Part shown: positions 43,084 through 50,847 of the stretch, in pieces | Position numbering within the stretch: the first letter of the stretch is position 1 | Layout of the letters: every line of letters begins with the position of its first letter | From: Persicitalea sp963716085 | Lineage (GTDB): Bacteria; Bacteroidota; Bacteroidia; Cytophagales; Spirosomataceae | Assembly: GCA_963716085.1 (NCBI GenBank) | Contig: OY970288.1 | Location: forward strand, 3,596,001 to 3,660,000 | Reading direction: 5' to 3' | Length of the DNA: 64,000 bases | Made by a program: the position numbers and the translations under genes | The notes under the pieces: model-generated | What the model was told of the DNA's origin: nothing | The model's database searches: none | What the model saw: the letters and a program-made list of their open reading frames with translations, nothing else

Positions 43084-44070
43084 TTACATGAGAATGTTGT
43101 TGACCGCCGCGACGCCCTCAGGAATCTGGGTTTCGTCCAGCATTTCGCGCAGGTCGATTTCGATGCCCCGGCTCATTTGGGCCATCGGGATGTCGTTGGC
43201 CCCGCCCTCGAACGGGTTTTGGGTGGCCTCCCCAACTTTGTCCATCGACGTAAAAAGCCACGTCAGAATCACGCTGAACGGAATGTTGAGCCAAGCCAGG
43301 TCGTCGCCCAGTCGGCTAAACTCATCGACCAGCCCAAAGGGCAGTACGATCGCCAGCAGCCACACGAAGTAGTTGGCGATGCTCGAAAACTGGCTCGGGT
43401 ACGGGAAGTTCTTAATGCGCTCGCACTTACCCTGCTGGTCGTAAAAATCGGCCAGGCGGGCTTCCAACGCCACAAATTCGTACTCCCCGAGCTGGCCCGC
43501 ATCCTTCAAAGCGCGCAGCTGCCGCGATTGCAGACTAATGAGCTGCGTGGCGCGGTTTTTCTTGCTCAGCACGTACTCCAGCTCCTCGGCCGAGAGGTAC
43601 TTGCCCAGCTCATCGGCCAGTTCGGTTTCCCATTCCGGCACGGAGTAGAAACTCTTGTATTCCTTAAAACTGGCGTCTTGTTGATTCTCCCAGCCCTGCG
43701 GCTTGCGCAGTTGGTAGCGTAGCGCGGTAAGCCAGGCAAAGTGCCGGTAGAAAAGTTGCCCGGAAGCGTGGTGGTCGTGCTTCACCAGGTCGCGGGCCAT
43801 GATGCCCCAGGTGCGGCTGCCGTTGGTGATAGCCCCCCAAATCATGCGGGCCTCCCAGAGGCGGTTGTAAGTTTGGGTATTCTTGAAACCCACGATAAAG
43901 GCAGCGGCCGTACCGACCAGCGCCACGACTACCCACGGCAGGGCGATCCATTTCAGGTCGAAGACTTCGTACAGTATCGTCGGGATAGCCGCCAGGACGA
44001 TCAGAAGATAAATGTCGCGGCGCGTCCAGGCGAGAAATTCTTTTAAGCTGTATTTTTTAGCAACGTGCAT
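43084..44070 (-). CDS. Bestrophin-family (UPF0187) anion channel
   Basis: 328-residue inner-membrane bestrophin-like protein. ATG 44070 (MHVAKKYSLKEFL) removes 26 residues that overlap the upstream gene. Family marks are LAWTRRDIYLLIVLAAIPTILYE, the first membrane pair, GFKNTQTYNRLWEARMIWGAITNGSRTW (strongly conserved), NYFVWLLAIVLPFGLVDEF and the late EGGANDIPMAQMSRGIEIDLREML. Bacterial and algal members conduct anions including bicarbonate or small cations. Adjacent to an LCIB-type carbonic anhydrase, bicarbonate is the likely ion; that is inference. Confidence 0.92.
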   Translation of the reverse strand: MHVAKKYSLKEFLAWTRRDIYLLIVLAAIPTILYEVFDLKWIALPWVVVALVGTAAAFIVGFKNTQTYNRLWEARMIWGAITNGSRTWGIMARDLVKHDHHASGQLFYRHFAWLTALRYQLRKPQGWENQQDASFKEYKSFYSVPEWETELADELGKYLSAEELEYVLSKKNRATQLISLQSRQLRALKDAGQLGEYEFVALEARLADFYDQQGKCERIKNFPYPSQFSSIANYFVWLLAIVLPFGLVDEFSRLGDDLAWLNIPFSVILTWLFTSMDKVGEATQNPFEGGANDIPMAQMSRGIEIDLREMLDETQIPEGVAAVNNILM

Positions 44071-44101
44071 GAAAGAAGGAAAGCTAAATTTTGCGAAGGT
44101 A

Positions 44102-44518
44102 CTACTTGGCTTGTCCGATGTCCAGGCGGTCGAACTTGCCGCTGCCATCGGGGTGGAACTTGAAGTAGGTCTTGAAGTCGCCCCAACTTTCGGTGTGGAA
44201 ATTGCCGGTGAGGTCTTTGCCGTCGTTCTCGACTTTTTCGAGGCTCGTGAATTTTTCGTGGCCGCAGGCTTCTTTCACAAACTTCTGGAAGTCGCGCGGC
44301 TTGCCGTCGTCGAAAAGCTTGGCGTCGGCCGAGAACATAGAGAGAAAGGTTTTGGAATCGCCCGCCTGCCAGGCTTCGAAGGCGGACTTTACGGAGGGGT
44401 TGGTCAGTTGGTCGGTGTTCATTTTTTGGGTTTTCAACGTGTTGGTATTGGTTTTAGAAGCTTGACCGCAGGCCGTCAGGTTCAGCAGCAGCAGCGGAAG
44501 CAGGCAGCGCATTTTCAT
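44102..44518 (-). CDS. NTF2/SnoaL-like lipoprotein
   Basis: 138-residue lipoprotein (lipobox NLTAC). ATG 44518 overlaps the stop of the upstream DoxX-like gene as ATGA, which favours it over the neighbouring Met codons. The mature domain is an NTF2-like cone: VKSAFEAWQAGDSKTFLSMFSADAKLFDDGKPRDFQKFVKE followed by strands ending WGDFKTYFKFHPDGSGKFDRLDIGQ. No catalytic residues are certain. Likely second gene of the four-gene operon leading to bestrophin and LCIB. Confidence 0.82.
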   Translation of the reverse strand: MKMRCLLPLLLLNLTACGQASKTNTNTLKTQKMNTDQLTNPSVKSAFEAWQAGDSKTFLSMFSADAKLFDDGKPRDFQKFVKEACGHEKFTSLEKVENDGKDLTGNFHTESWGDFKTYFKFHPDGSGKFDRLDIGQAK

Positions 44519-44871
44519 TGCCACACTTCCTCAAAAGGATACCGCAAGTACAAGATAATCAGATTGAGAAGCAAAAACGGCACTTCGATGGCCATGCCTT
44601 TCAGGTCGCGATCCTGGGCGTGGAAGCAGATGATGAGCAGGATGCCCGCCGCCATGATGAAGTTGCCCCAAAGAAACGTTCTGGGGTGCAACAGCAGCAC
44701 CGCGCCCAGGATGGTGATCGCGCCGTTGATCATGAGTCCGGTGCGGCTGAAATTCCACTTGCCGAACATTTCCATCATTTCGGCCTTGCCCGAAAACATG
44801 GCGTAGCCTTGCTTGACGCCCATGAATACGGCCACCAGAATCAGAAGCGTGGCGATTATTTTCATTAACAT
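44515..44871 (-). CDS. DoxX-like four-helix membrane protein
   Basis: 118-residue protein with four membrane helices (ATLLILVAVFMGVKQGYAMF, MINGAITILGAVLLL, LWGNFIMAAGILLIICF, VPFLLLNLIILYL), resembling the DoxX-like family. DoxX proteins are small quinone- or redox-linked membrane proteins, and most are uncharacterised. ATG 44865 is an equally good start. Probable first gene of the operon continuing into the lipoprotein, bestrophin and LCIB-like genes. Confidence 0.78.
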   Translation of the reverse strand: MLMKIIATLLILVAVFMGVKQGYAMFSGKAEMMEMFGKWNFSRTGLMINGAITILGAVLLLHPRTFLWGNFIMAAGILLIICFHAQDRDLKGMAIEVPFLLLNLIILYLRYPFEEVWQ

Positions 44872-44893
44872 AGCAGAGGGGGTTTAATTAAAA

Positions 44894-44943
44894 GCTTCCA
44901 GCTGAGACCTCGATTAAAAGCCCAACTGGAAGCGCGAATTGTT
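44894..44943 (-). terminator. Hairpin terminator after the esterase gene
   Basis: GCTTCCAG (44894-44901) pairs with CTGGAAGC (44936-44943). On the minus strand the stem is followed by TTTTAATTAA. It lies directly after the esterase stop and before the DoxX-like start. Confidence 0.65.
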
Positions 44944-44945
44944 GA

Positions 44946-45899
44946 TTATTGAGCGAATGCTCTTTTGAAAGCCGCATTGCGAACCGCTACAAAATCTTTG
45001 GCGCCCGCCGAATCAGGTACCAGCGAGTCGAAGACGTGCGTCATACCAGGATAGATGTGCAATTCGGTCATCACACCCGAGGCCGCCAATTTCTGGGCAT
45101 ACTCGATGCCTTCGTCCCGTAGCACGTCCATTGTGCCCACCGCGATGAAAGTGGGGGGCAAGCCCGACAAATCTTCGACCAGCGCGGGTACGGCCAGCGG
45201 CGGAATATTGTCTTTCACGCTGCTGAGGTAGCAGGCAAAGCCGTACATATTCGGCCCGCGATCCCATACGCCCAGGTCGGTGATTTCCTTGCTGGAATCG
45301 GTGATGCCCCGGTGATCGAGCATAGGGTAAGTAAGCGACTGGTGGACGAGTTTCGGCCCGCCCTTCTCGCGCGCCAGTATGGCGCAGGAGGTCGAAAGCA
45401 GCCCACCGGCGCTACCACCGCCCACAGCGATACGCTCCTTGTCGATGTGGAACGACGCGGCATTTTCGGCCACGTGCACCAGCCCTTCGTAGCAGTCGTT
45501 GATGGGGGCAGGATAGGGGTTTTCAGGCGCGAGCCGGTACCCGACCGACACGATCACGCAGCCCACTTCCAGGGCCATGGCGTAGAGCGTGGAGTCTTCC
45601 TGCTCGGGTAAGCCGCTCATGGTGCCGCCGCCGTGAATCCAGTAGAGTCCCGGCAAAGGTTTGCTCAGCTTCAAAGGCGTGAATACCCGGAGTTGGATTT
45701 CGACTCCCTCGGAGTTGGTAAAGTAGCGGTTTTCCACTTTCAACTCGTCGGTAGATTCTACGGCCACCTGTTTGGCCATTTCCTGGATCATGGGCCGGAA
45801 AATGTCTTTTATCTCCGCTCCCGGAGGCGGGGCGGGCTGGTTTTTCATGGCTTCCAGCACCGGAACCAGTTCCGGTGCCAATTCATACTTGTACTTCAT
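44946..45899 (-). CDS. Alpha/beta-hydrolase, hormone-sensitive-lipase-like esterase
   Basis: 317-residue esterase of the HSL/AB_hydrolase_3 family. The oxyanion motif is HGGG at 89-92 in YWIHGGGTMSG; the nucleophile is Ser163 in GGSAGG; the acid Asp is near VGTMDVLRDEG and the His is in YPGMTHVFDSL. ATG 45899 (MKYKYELAPE) is preferred, as the longer frame runs through an intergenic terminator region. Likely cytoplasmic and acting on short acyl esters; substrate unknown. Confidence 0.92.
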   Translation of the reverse strand: MKYKYELAPELVPVLEAMKNQPAPPPGAEIKDIFRPMIQEMAKQVAVESTDELKVENRYFTNSEGVEIQLRVFTPLKLSKPLPGLYWIHGGGTMSGLPEQEDSTLYAMALEVGCVIVSVGYRLAPENPYPAPINDCYEGLVHVAENAASFHIDKERIAVGGGSAGGLLSTSCAILAREKGGPKLVHQSLTYPMLDHRGITDSSKEITDLGVWDRGPNMYGFACYLSSVKDNIPPLAVPALVEDLSGLPPTFIAVGTMDVLRDEGIEYAQKLAASGVMTELHIYPGMTHVFDSLVPDSAGAKDFVAVRNAAFKRAFAQ

Positions 45900-45934
45900 A
45901 GAATTGTGGATTGATGGGAGAATTCGTTTTTTGT

Positions 45935-45970
45935 AAAAAAAGGATTGACGGCCCATTGAACCGTCAATCC
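45935..45970 (-). terminator. Intrinsic terminator after the SDR gene
   Basis: GGATTGACGG (45942-45951) and CCGTCAATCC (45961-45970) form a perfect 10-bp stem with a 9-base loop. On the minus strand it is followed by seven T. It lies 40 bases past the SDR stop. Confidence 0.85.
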
Positions 45971-46009
45971 GCGTGTATAGTGCTAACTAAAGCCGACTTA
46001 ACGTATATG

Positions 46010-46765
46010 CTACTTGGTAGTATAGCCACCGTTGGCCAGGATCGTCTGTCCCGTAATCCACCAGCCGTCCGTAGTCAGGAACGTCACCAGCGGCACGATG
46101 TCCTCGATCTGGGTCAAACCGCCCAGCGCCGAAGCGCCCTTGTGGTACTCGACCGCCTCCGGCGCTTCCTGTCCGTAGAAGAAAGGCGTGTCCATGGGCC
46201 CGGGGGCCACAGCCGTCACCGAAATGCCCCGCTCACCGAATTCCTTGGAAGCCGCACGGGTGAAGTGCTCCACGGGTGCCTTAGCCCCGGCGTAGGTCGA
46301 ATACAGACCCGTGAAAGCACCCAGCAGCGAAGTCAGGATGGTGACGATCTTGCCGTGATCCTCCAGTTGCTTGCCTGCCTCCTGGATGAAAAAGTAGGCC
46401 GCCTTTGAGTTCACGCCGAACATCGTGTCATACTCGTCTTCGGTGGTTTCAGCGAAGGGCTTTTTCAGCACCATACCCGCCGTATTGACGGCCACATCCA
46501 CGCGGCCGAATTTGTCCTTGGCCTGCTCGAACAGGTTTTCGACATTCTTCACGACCGTCAGGTCGCCCTGAATCGCGAAGGCGTCGGAACCCAGGTCTTT
46601 TACGGCTTTTACGGTTTCGTCGGCGTCGCTTTTTGTGCTGTCGCTGTTATAGTGCACCACGATTTTGGCCCCTTGCCTCGCCATATCCCGGCTAATCAGT
46701 CCGCCCAGGTTTTTGGCCCCGCCGGCGATTACCACCACTTTGTCTTTTAAATCTATCTTTCCCAT
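46010..46765 (-). CDS. Short-chain dehydrogenase/reductase
   Basis: 251-residue classical SDR. The cofactor loop reads VIAGGAKNLGGLISRDMA near residues 12-29, a variant of TGxxxGxG. NTAG occurs in AVNTAGMVLKK, the catalytic Ser in ILTSLLGAF, and the Tyr-x-x-x-Lys in YSTYAGAKAPVEHF. It reduces or oxidises an alcohol/ketone with NAD(P). The AraC regulator gene lies 114 bp upstream on the same strand and is the likely controller. Confidence 0.92.
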   Translation of the reverse strand: MGKIDLKDKVVVIAGGAKNLGGLISRDMARQGAKIVVHYNSDSTKSDADETVKAVKDLGSDAFAIQGDLTVVKNVENLFEQAKDKFGRVDVAVNTAGMVLKKPFAETTEDEYDTMFGVNSKAAYFFIQEAGKQLEDHGKIVTILTSLLGAFTGLYSTYAGAKAPVEHFTRAASKEFGERGISVTAVAPGPMDTPFFYGQEAPEAVEYHKGASALGGLTQIEDIVPLVTFLTTDGWWITGQTILANGGYTTK

Positions 46766-46879
46766 TTTGTCGTTGAATTTTTGTGAATAAAATGTTCAAT
46801 GGCAAAGGTGGGCACCTTAGACTGGCGGGTCGTTGCGCAAAATCAGGGTTTTGTTGTAAAAAATGACAGGTCGCGGTCA

Positions 46880-47797
46880 TCACACGTGCTCATCCCGGTA
46901 TTCAGTGGGCGTCAGGCCAGTTTGTTTCTTAAAAAAGTGACTGAAATGCGCCGTGTCCCAGTACCCAAGTTGTAGACCGATTTCCTTGACCGAAATGGAA
47001 GAGTGAATCAGCAGCGCCGTAGCTTGCGACACCGATTTTTCGGTGATCCAGATGCCGACCGACTTTCCGGTTTTCTTGCGAATCACTGAGCTAAAATAAC
47101 TGGGATTGAGGTGGAGGACTTTCGCAAATTCTTTGGGCCGAAACCGTAGTGGCTCCTCGCCATCGGCCAACCTTCTAAAATGTGATTCCAGCACCTCCTT
47201 GAATTGATTGACGATTTGGGAGGCTCGATCCGTCTCCTGAACCGGCTGATAATTCACCCAAAACTGCTCTTTGATTTTGAGCAAAATCACTACGAACAAA
47301 TTGCCGATAATGCGAAATCGGTAGCTGGAGGCACCCTCATAAGCAGCCAATACCTGCTGATACAATTGTTCGAATTCAGCGAATTTCTCTTTGCTCAACG
47401 CCTGCGGGGAAATGATCTCGGCCAGCAGAAAGGGAAATTCCTCGAACACATCTTTATGCACGTTCTGACGCAGGAACTTCTCACTGAACGTAACTAGGTA
47501 CGCTTCCTCCAATTCGTAAAACTCAAAGGATTTGAGCGGTCCCGGGTTAGTGAAGTAAATGGTACGTGAGGTGTACGCGAACTTATGTTCGTTGGAGGTA
47601 TAGTTGCCCCTCCCGCTTTTTATGAACACAAAAGAATAATAGTTGGCCCGAAACACAGGGGATTTATAGGGGATGCTTTGGTGGAGCGACCGCAGATTGT
47701 TCATCGAGAACTCCGCGTTCTGCTCTACCGGAACGCCCAGCGCTTCGTAGAGATCGGCTACTTTGTCGTAGTAGGGAACCTTGGATTGGTTGGGCAT
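46880..47797 (-). CDS. AraC-family transcriptional regulator
   Basis: 305-residue regulator. The N-terminal cupin-like sensory domain (about 1-180) includes RGNYTSNEHKFAYTSRTIYFTNPG. The C-terminal double helix-turn-helix (about 200-300) contains RPKEFAKVLHLNPSYFSSVIRKKTGKS and the family signature EIGLQLGYWDTAHFSHFFKKQTGLTPTEYR. It probably activates the SDR gene downstream. Effector unknown. Confidence 0.93.
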   Translation of the reverse strand: MPNQSKVPYYDKVADLYEALGVPVEQNAEFSMNNLRSLHQSIPYKSPVFRANYYSFVFIKSGRGNYTSNEHKFAYTSRTIYFTNPGPLKSFEFYELEEAYLVTFSEKFLRQNVHKDVFEEFPFLLAEIISPQALSKEKFAEFEQLYQQVLAAYEGASSYRFRIIGNLFVVILLKIKEQFWVNYQPVQETDRASQIVNQFKEVLESHFRRLADGEEPLRFRPKEFAKVLHLNPSYFSSVIRKKTGKSVGIWITEKSVSQATALLIHSSISVKEIGLQLGYWDTAHFSHFFKKQTGLTPTEYRDEHV

Positions 47798-47826
47798 AGG
47801 GAGCGGTTAGCTTTTTTATGAACGTA

Positions 47827-48195
47827 TTACCTTGCCAGTAACACTGCGGCCAGCGCAATGATAGCGGGCAACGCCTGAACGAAGAAAATTTTCCTGCTGG
47901 CGGTCAAAGCCCCGAATACACCCGCCACTACGACGCAGGCCAGGAAAAAGATGGCAACGTTCGTCCGCCAAATCCCGTCGCTGATAAAGAAAGTCCAGAT
48001 CAAACCTGCTGCTAAAAATCCGTTATACAGTCCCTGATTGGCCGCCATGCTTTTGGTAGGTTTGAACAAATCGTCGGGCAGGGCACCCTTGAAAGTTTTT
48101 CTTCCGAGGGTTTCCCAGGCGAACATCTCCATGTAGAGGATATAGAGGTGTTCGACCGCCACGAGGGCGATGAGGATATTGGCGAGAAGGGTCAT
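47827..48195 (-). CDS. DUF1304 membrane protein
   Basis: 122-residue inner-membrane protein with four helices and the DUF1304 pattern: VAVEHLYILYMEMFAWET, FKPTKSMAANQGLYNGFLAAGLIW, VVVAGVFGALTASRKIFFVQALPA. Function unknown. It is 29 bp upstream of the AraC gene on the same strand and may be transcribed with it. Confidence 0.92.
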   Translation of the reverse strand: MTLLANILIALVAVEHLYILYMEMFAWETLGRKTFKGALPDDLFKPTKSMAANQGLYNGFLAAGLIWTFFISDGIWRTNVAIFFLACVVVAGVFGALTASRKIFFVQALPAIIALAAVLLAR

Positions 48196-48272
48196 AGTTT
48201 TCTATTTAGAACAATCAACCGATCGTTATTTACCCATTGATTTGGTGATGGTACCTCAACAAAGGAGGCGGA

Positions 48273-49625
48273 TCAAACCGCCAGGTCATCCTCGAAGGTT
48301 TCGAATGTAATATCCCGGCTTCGTTCCAGCAGCGCGAAGCCAAAGGTGAGTACCCCCACCCTGCCAAGAAACATCAGAATGATGATCAGCACTTTGCCCG
48401 TGGCGCTCAAACCACCCGTAATGCCCGTGCTTAGCCCCACCGTTCCCAGGGCGGAAGCCACTTCGAAGAGCATCTGATCGAAGGGGAACGGCTCGCTGAA
48501 CGACAGAAAAAAAGTGAACAAGAAGATGAGGCTGGTGTACAGGATGAAAGTGGAAGTAGCGACGTACAACCGCTCGGAAGGAATGGTTCGGTGCATGAAG
48601 GTGATTTTCTTTTGTCCGAACAACCGACTTTTCAACACGGAGAGCATCGCCACCAGGGTCGTTATTTTCATTCCTCCCGCCGTACCCGAGGGCGAAGCCC
48701 CCACGTACATCAGGAAAATCACCAACAGCAGGATGGGTAGCGACAGCCCGCCGGTGGAGATCGTGTTGAAGCCTACGGTCGTCATGGCCGACATGCTCTG
48801 GAAAAAAGATTTGAGGAGCGGACTATCCCCGTTCTGCGCCATCAGAGGCTCATTGAGGTAGATGATCAGCGTACCGCCCACCAACAGAATGATGAATCCG
48901 GCCAGCACTATTTTAGAAGTAAAGGAAAGGTTCTGCGACCTGCCTGAGATCAGGTACCATAGGTCGGTGATGACGATAAAACCAAGCGAGCCGGCAATGG
49001 CCAACACCGATATGATGGTGTTGACGAACGGGTCGTTCTGGTAGCCCTCGAACCCGCTATTGAACAGGCTGAATCCTGCCGTGCAAAAGGCCGAGATACT
49101 GTGGAAAATCGACGACCAGAGCGCTTCCCCAACATCCATACCCGAACCCTGAAAAGCGATAAAGAAGGCCAAAGCCCCCAACACCTCCATCACGACCGTG
49201 AACAGAATGACACTCTTCAGGAAGTCGTCGATCTTGATGCTCTCGGGCATCGTGAAGGCGGTGCCGATGATTTTGCTGTGCCAGCGCGTCATGCGCCGGG
49301 TCGTAAACAACAAGTAGTAGGTGGTGAGCGTCATGTACCCGACGCCGCCGATTTGAAAAAGAATCGCAATGATTATTTGACCGAAAAGATTGTAAGAATC
49401 GAAAATACTCACCGTGACCAGTCCCGTGGTAGAAATGGCCGAGGTGGCCGTAAACAGGTTGTCGAGCAGCGAAATGTCGGTCTTGTGAAAAATCGGCAGC
49501 GACAGCAAGGCGAAGCCCACGGCTGTGTATAAAAAAAACCCCCAAACCAGATTCATTTGGGGGGTTTTGCTCACCTGAAATCTTTTGTAGAATTTCAGGG
49601 AGCGAGAAAACATTTTGTTTTTCAT
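48273..49625 (-). CDS. TrkH/KtrB-family potassium uptake channel subunit
   Basis: 450-residue K+ transporter with four pore-loop repeats, each with the selectivity Gly: TAISTTGLVTV, SAFCTAGFSLF, SAMTTVGFNTI and SALGTVGLSTG. The intramembrane gate GASPSGTAGGMKITTL follows the third loop, as in KtrB. Length and missing N-terminal extension favour KtrB over TrkH. A regulatory KtrA/TrkA RCK gene would be expected, but none is in the window. Confidence 0.93.
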   Translation of the reverse strand: MKNKMFSRSLKFYKRFQVSKTPQMNLVWGFFLYTAVGFALLSLPIFHKTDISLLDNLFTATSAISTTGLVTVSIFDSYNLFGQIIIAILFQIGGVGYMTLTTYYLLFTTRRMTRWHSKIIGTAFTMPESIKIDDFLKSVILFTVVMEVLGALAFFIAFQGSGMDVGEALWSSIFHSISAFCTAGFSLFNSGFEGYQNDPFVNTIISVLAIAGSLGFIVITDLWYLISGRSQNLSFTSKIVLAGFIILLVGGTLIIYLNEPLMAQNGDSPLLKSFFQSMSAMTTVGFNTISTGGLSLPILLLVIFLMYVGASPSGTAGGMKITTLVAMLSVLKSRLFGQKKITFMHRTIPSERLYVATSTFILYTSLIFLFTFFLSFSEPFPFDQMLFEVASALGTVGLSTGITGGLSATGKVLIIILMFLGRVGVLTFGFALLERSRDITFETFEDDLAV

Positions 49626-49723
49626 TTACTGAGGCAGAATGAAGCTTTCTTGGGCGGCGCAAAGTTACCGGGAAATCTTTTTCTACCAATAGGTATCTGA
49701 ACTTTCAGAGGAGCTAACGAATC

Positions 49724-50767
49724 TTACAAAGTAGCCAACTGGCTATTAAATAGATTCTTCGAGTAAATTTCCCGGTAATGCACTTTCCGTTCGATCGACT
49801 TAATGACTTCCGCCGTAAAGTCGACGCCGTACATCTTGCCCATTAAGTTGAGACCACCGGGGCTGAAGACATTGATCTCCATAAGTTTATCACCCACAAT
49901 GTCTATTCCTACCAGGAACATACCATCCTGCACCAGCTTGGGGCGCACGATCTCGGCCAGTTCACGGATCTGATCCGTCATTTCGGCTTTCTGGACACTG
50001 CCTCCGGCACTGACATTGCTCCGTATATCGTCTTTGGCGTTGACCCGCTTCATCATGGCGTATTTGCCATCGGCCTCCAAAGGTTCTCCATTCATCAGGA
50101 ACAGGCGCGTATCGCCGCCTTTCGCCTCTTCAAGATACTCCTGGGCGATTACGTAGCCGTCGCGGCAAATCGCTTCAATCGTTTGGGTGAGGTTTTTTGC
50201 GTTCGATTTGTCCATCATAAAAACCCCCTGTCCACCCGAGCCTTGCAAAGGTTTGAGTATCATTTTCTGCTTCTGCTGCTTGAAAAATTCCTCAATCTCT
50301 TGCTTATCCCGCGAGATAATAGTTTGCGGGCGCAACACTTCGGGAAAGTGTTGGAAATACATTTTGTTGACGGCGCTGGCTAATGTTCTGGGGTGGTTGA
50401 CAACCAGCACTTTGTCGTCCACAGCAATATCTCCAAAAATGAACGCTGCATTCTGAGCCCAGTCGCGCTTGTTAATTTCGTCCGAGGGATCGTTGCGCAG
50501 GAAAAGCACATCCAGATCTTCGGAACCGATGCGGGTAAATTTCTGCTTCTGCACAGCCTCGAAGTAGCTTTCCTGATCTTTAAATTCTTCACCCTGGGCA
50601 ATCGACTTGCAGCGCGAAGTGAAATGTCCTTTGGCCCCGTAGGCTAGCTCCCCGATACCGATGTAGAATGCTTCGTGTCCCCGCTTGTAGGCGGCAAATC
50701 CCAGTCCGGGCGTTGTATAGCTGGACTTTTCTGTGGCGTGGTCATTGATTACAAAGGCTATTTTCAT
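49724..50767 (-). CDS. ATP-grasp ligase resembling glutathione synthetase
   Basis: 347-residue ATP-grasp enzyme. The start at 50767 (MKIAFVINDH) removes 28 residues from the spacer. GshB-like marks are DVLFLRNDPSDE, VVNHPRTLASAVNKMY, MILKPLQGSGGQGVFMMDK (ATP-binding lid), YVIAQEYLEEAKGGDTRLFLMNGEPL and GIDIVGDKLMEINVFSPGGL (metal/ATP Glu and Asn). It forms an amide bond by an acyl-phosphate; substrate unknown. It follows the QEGLA and N-formylglutamate amidohydrolase genes on the same strand, with an 80-bp gap. True glutathione synthesis is unproven because no gamma-glutamylcysteine ligase is seen. Confidence 0.85.
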   Translation of the reverse strand: MKIAFVINDHATEKSSYTTPGLGFAAYKRGHEAFYIGIGELAYGAKGHFTSRCKSIAQGEEFKDQESYFEAVQKQKFTRIGSEDLDVLFLRNDPSDEINKRDWAQNAAFIFGDIAVDDKVLVVNHPRTLASAVNKMYFQHFPEVLRPQTIISRDKQEIEEFFKQQKQKMILKPLQGSGGQGVFMMDKSNAKNLTQTIEAICRDGYVIAQEYLEEAKGGDTRLFLMNGEPLEADGKYAMMKRVNAKDDIRSNVSAGGSVQKAEMTDQIRELAEIVRPKLVQDGMFLVGIDIVGDKLMEINVFSPGGLNLMGKMYGVDFTAEVIKSIERKVHYREIYSKNLFNSQLATL

Positions 50768-50847
50768 GATTTTTTTTGGTATATGAATTTTAGGTAAAGT
50801 GAAATAAACTATTTGCAAATGTTTGAAAGAGGTTGTTGAACAAAGAA

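Noticed and set aside
49724..50767. Housekeeping glutathione synthetase gshB
   Set aside because: The fold matches, but there is no gshA-type gene nearby and the operon partners are peptidase-like, so a specific gene name was not given.
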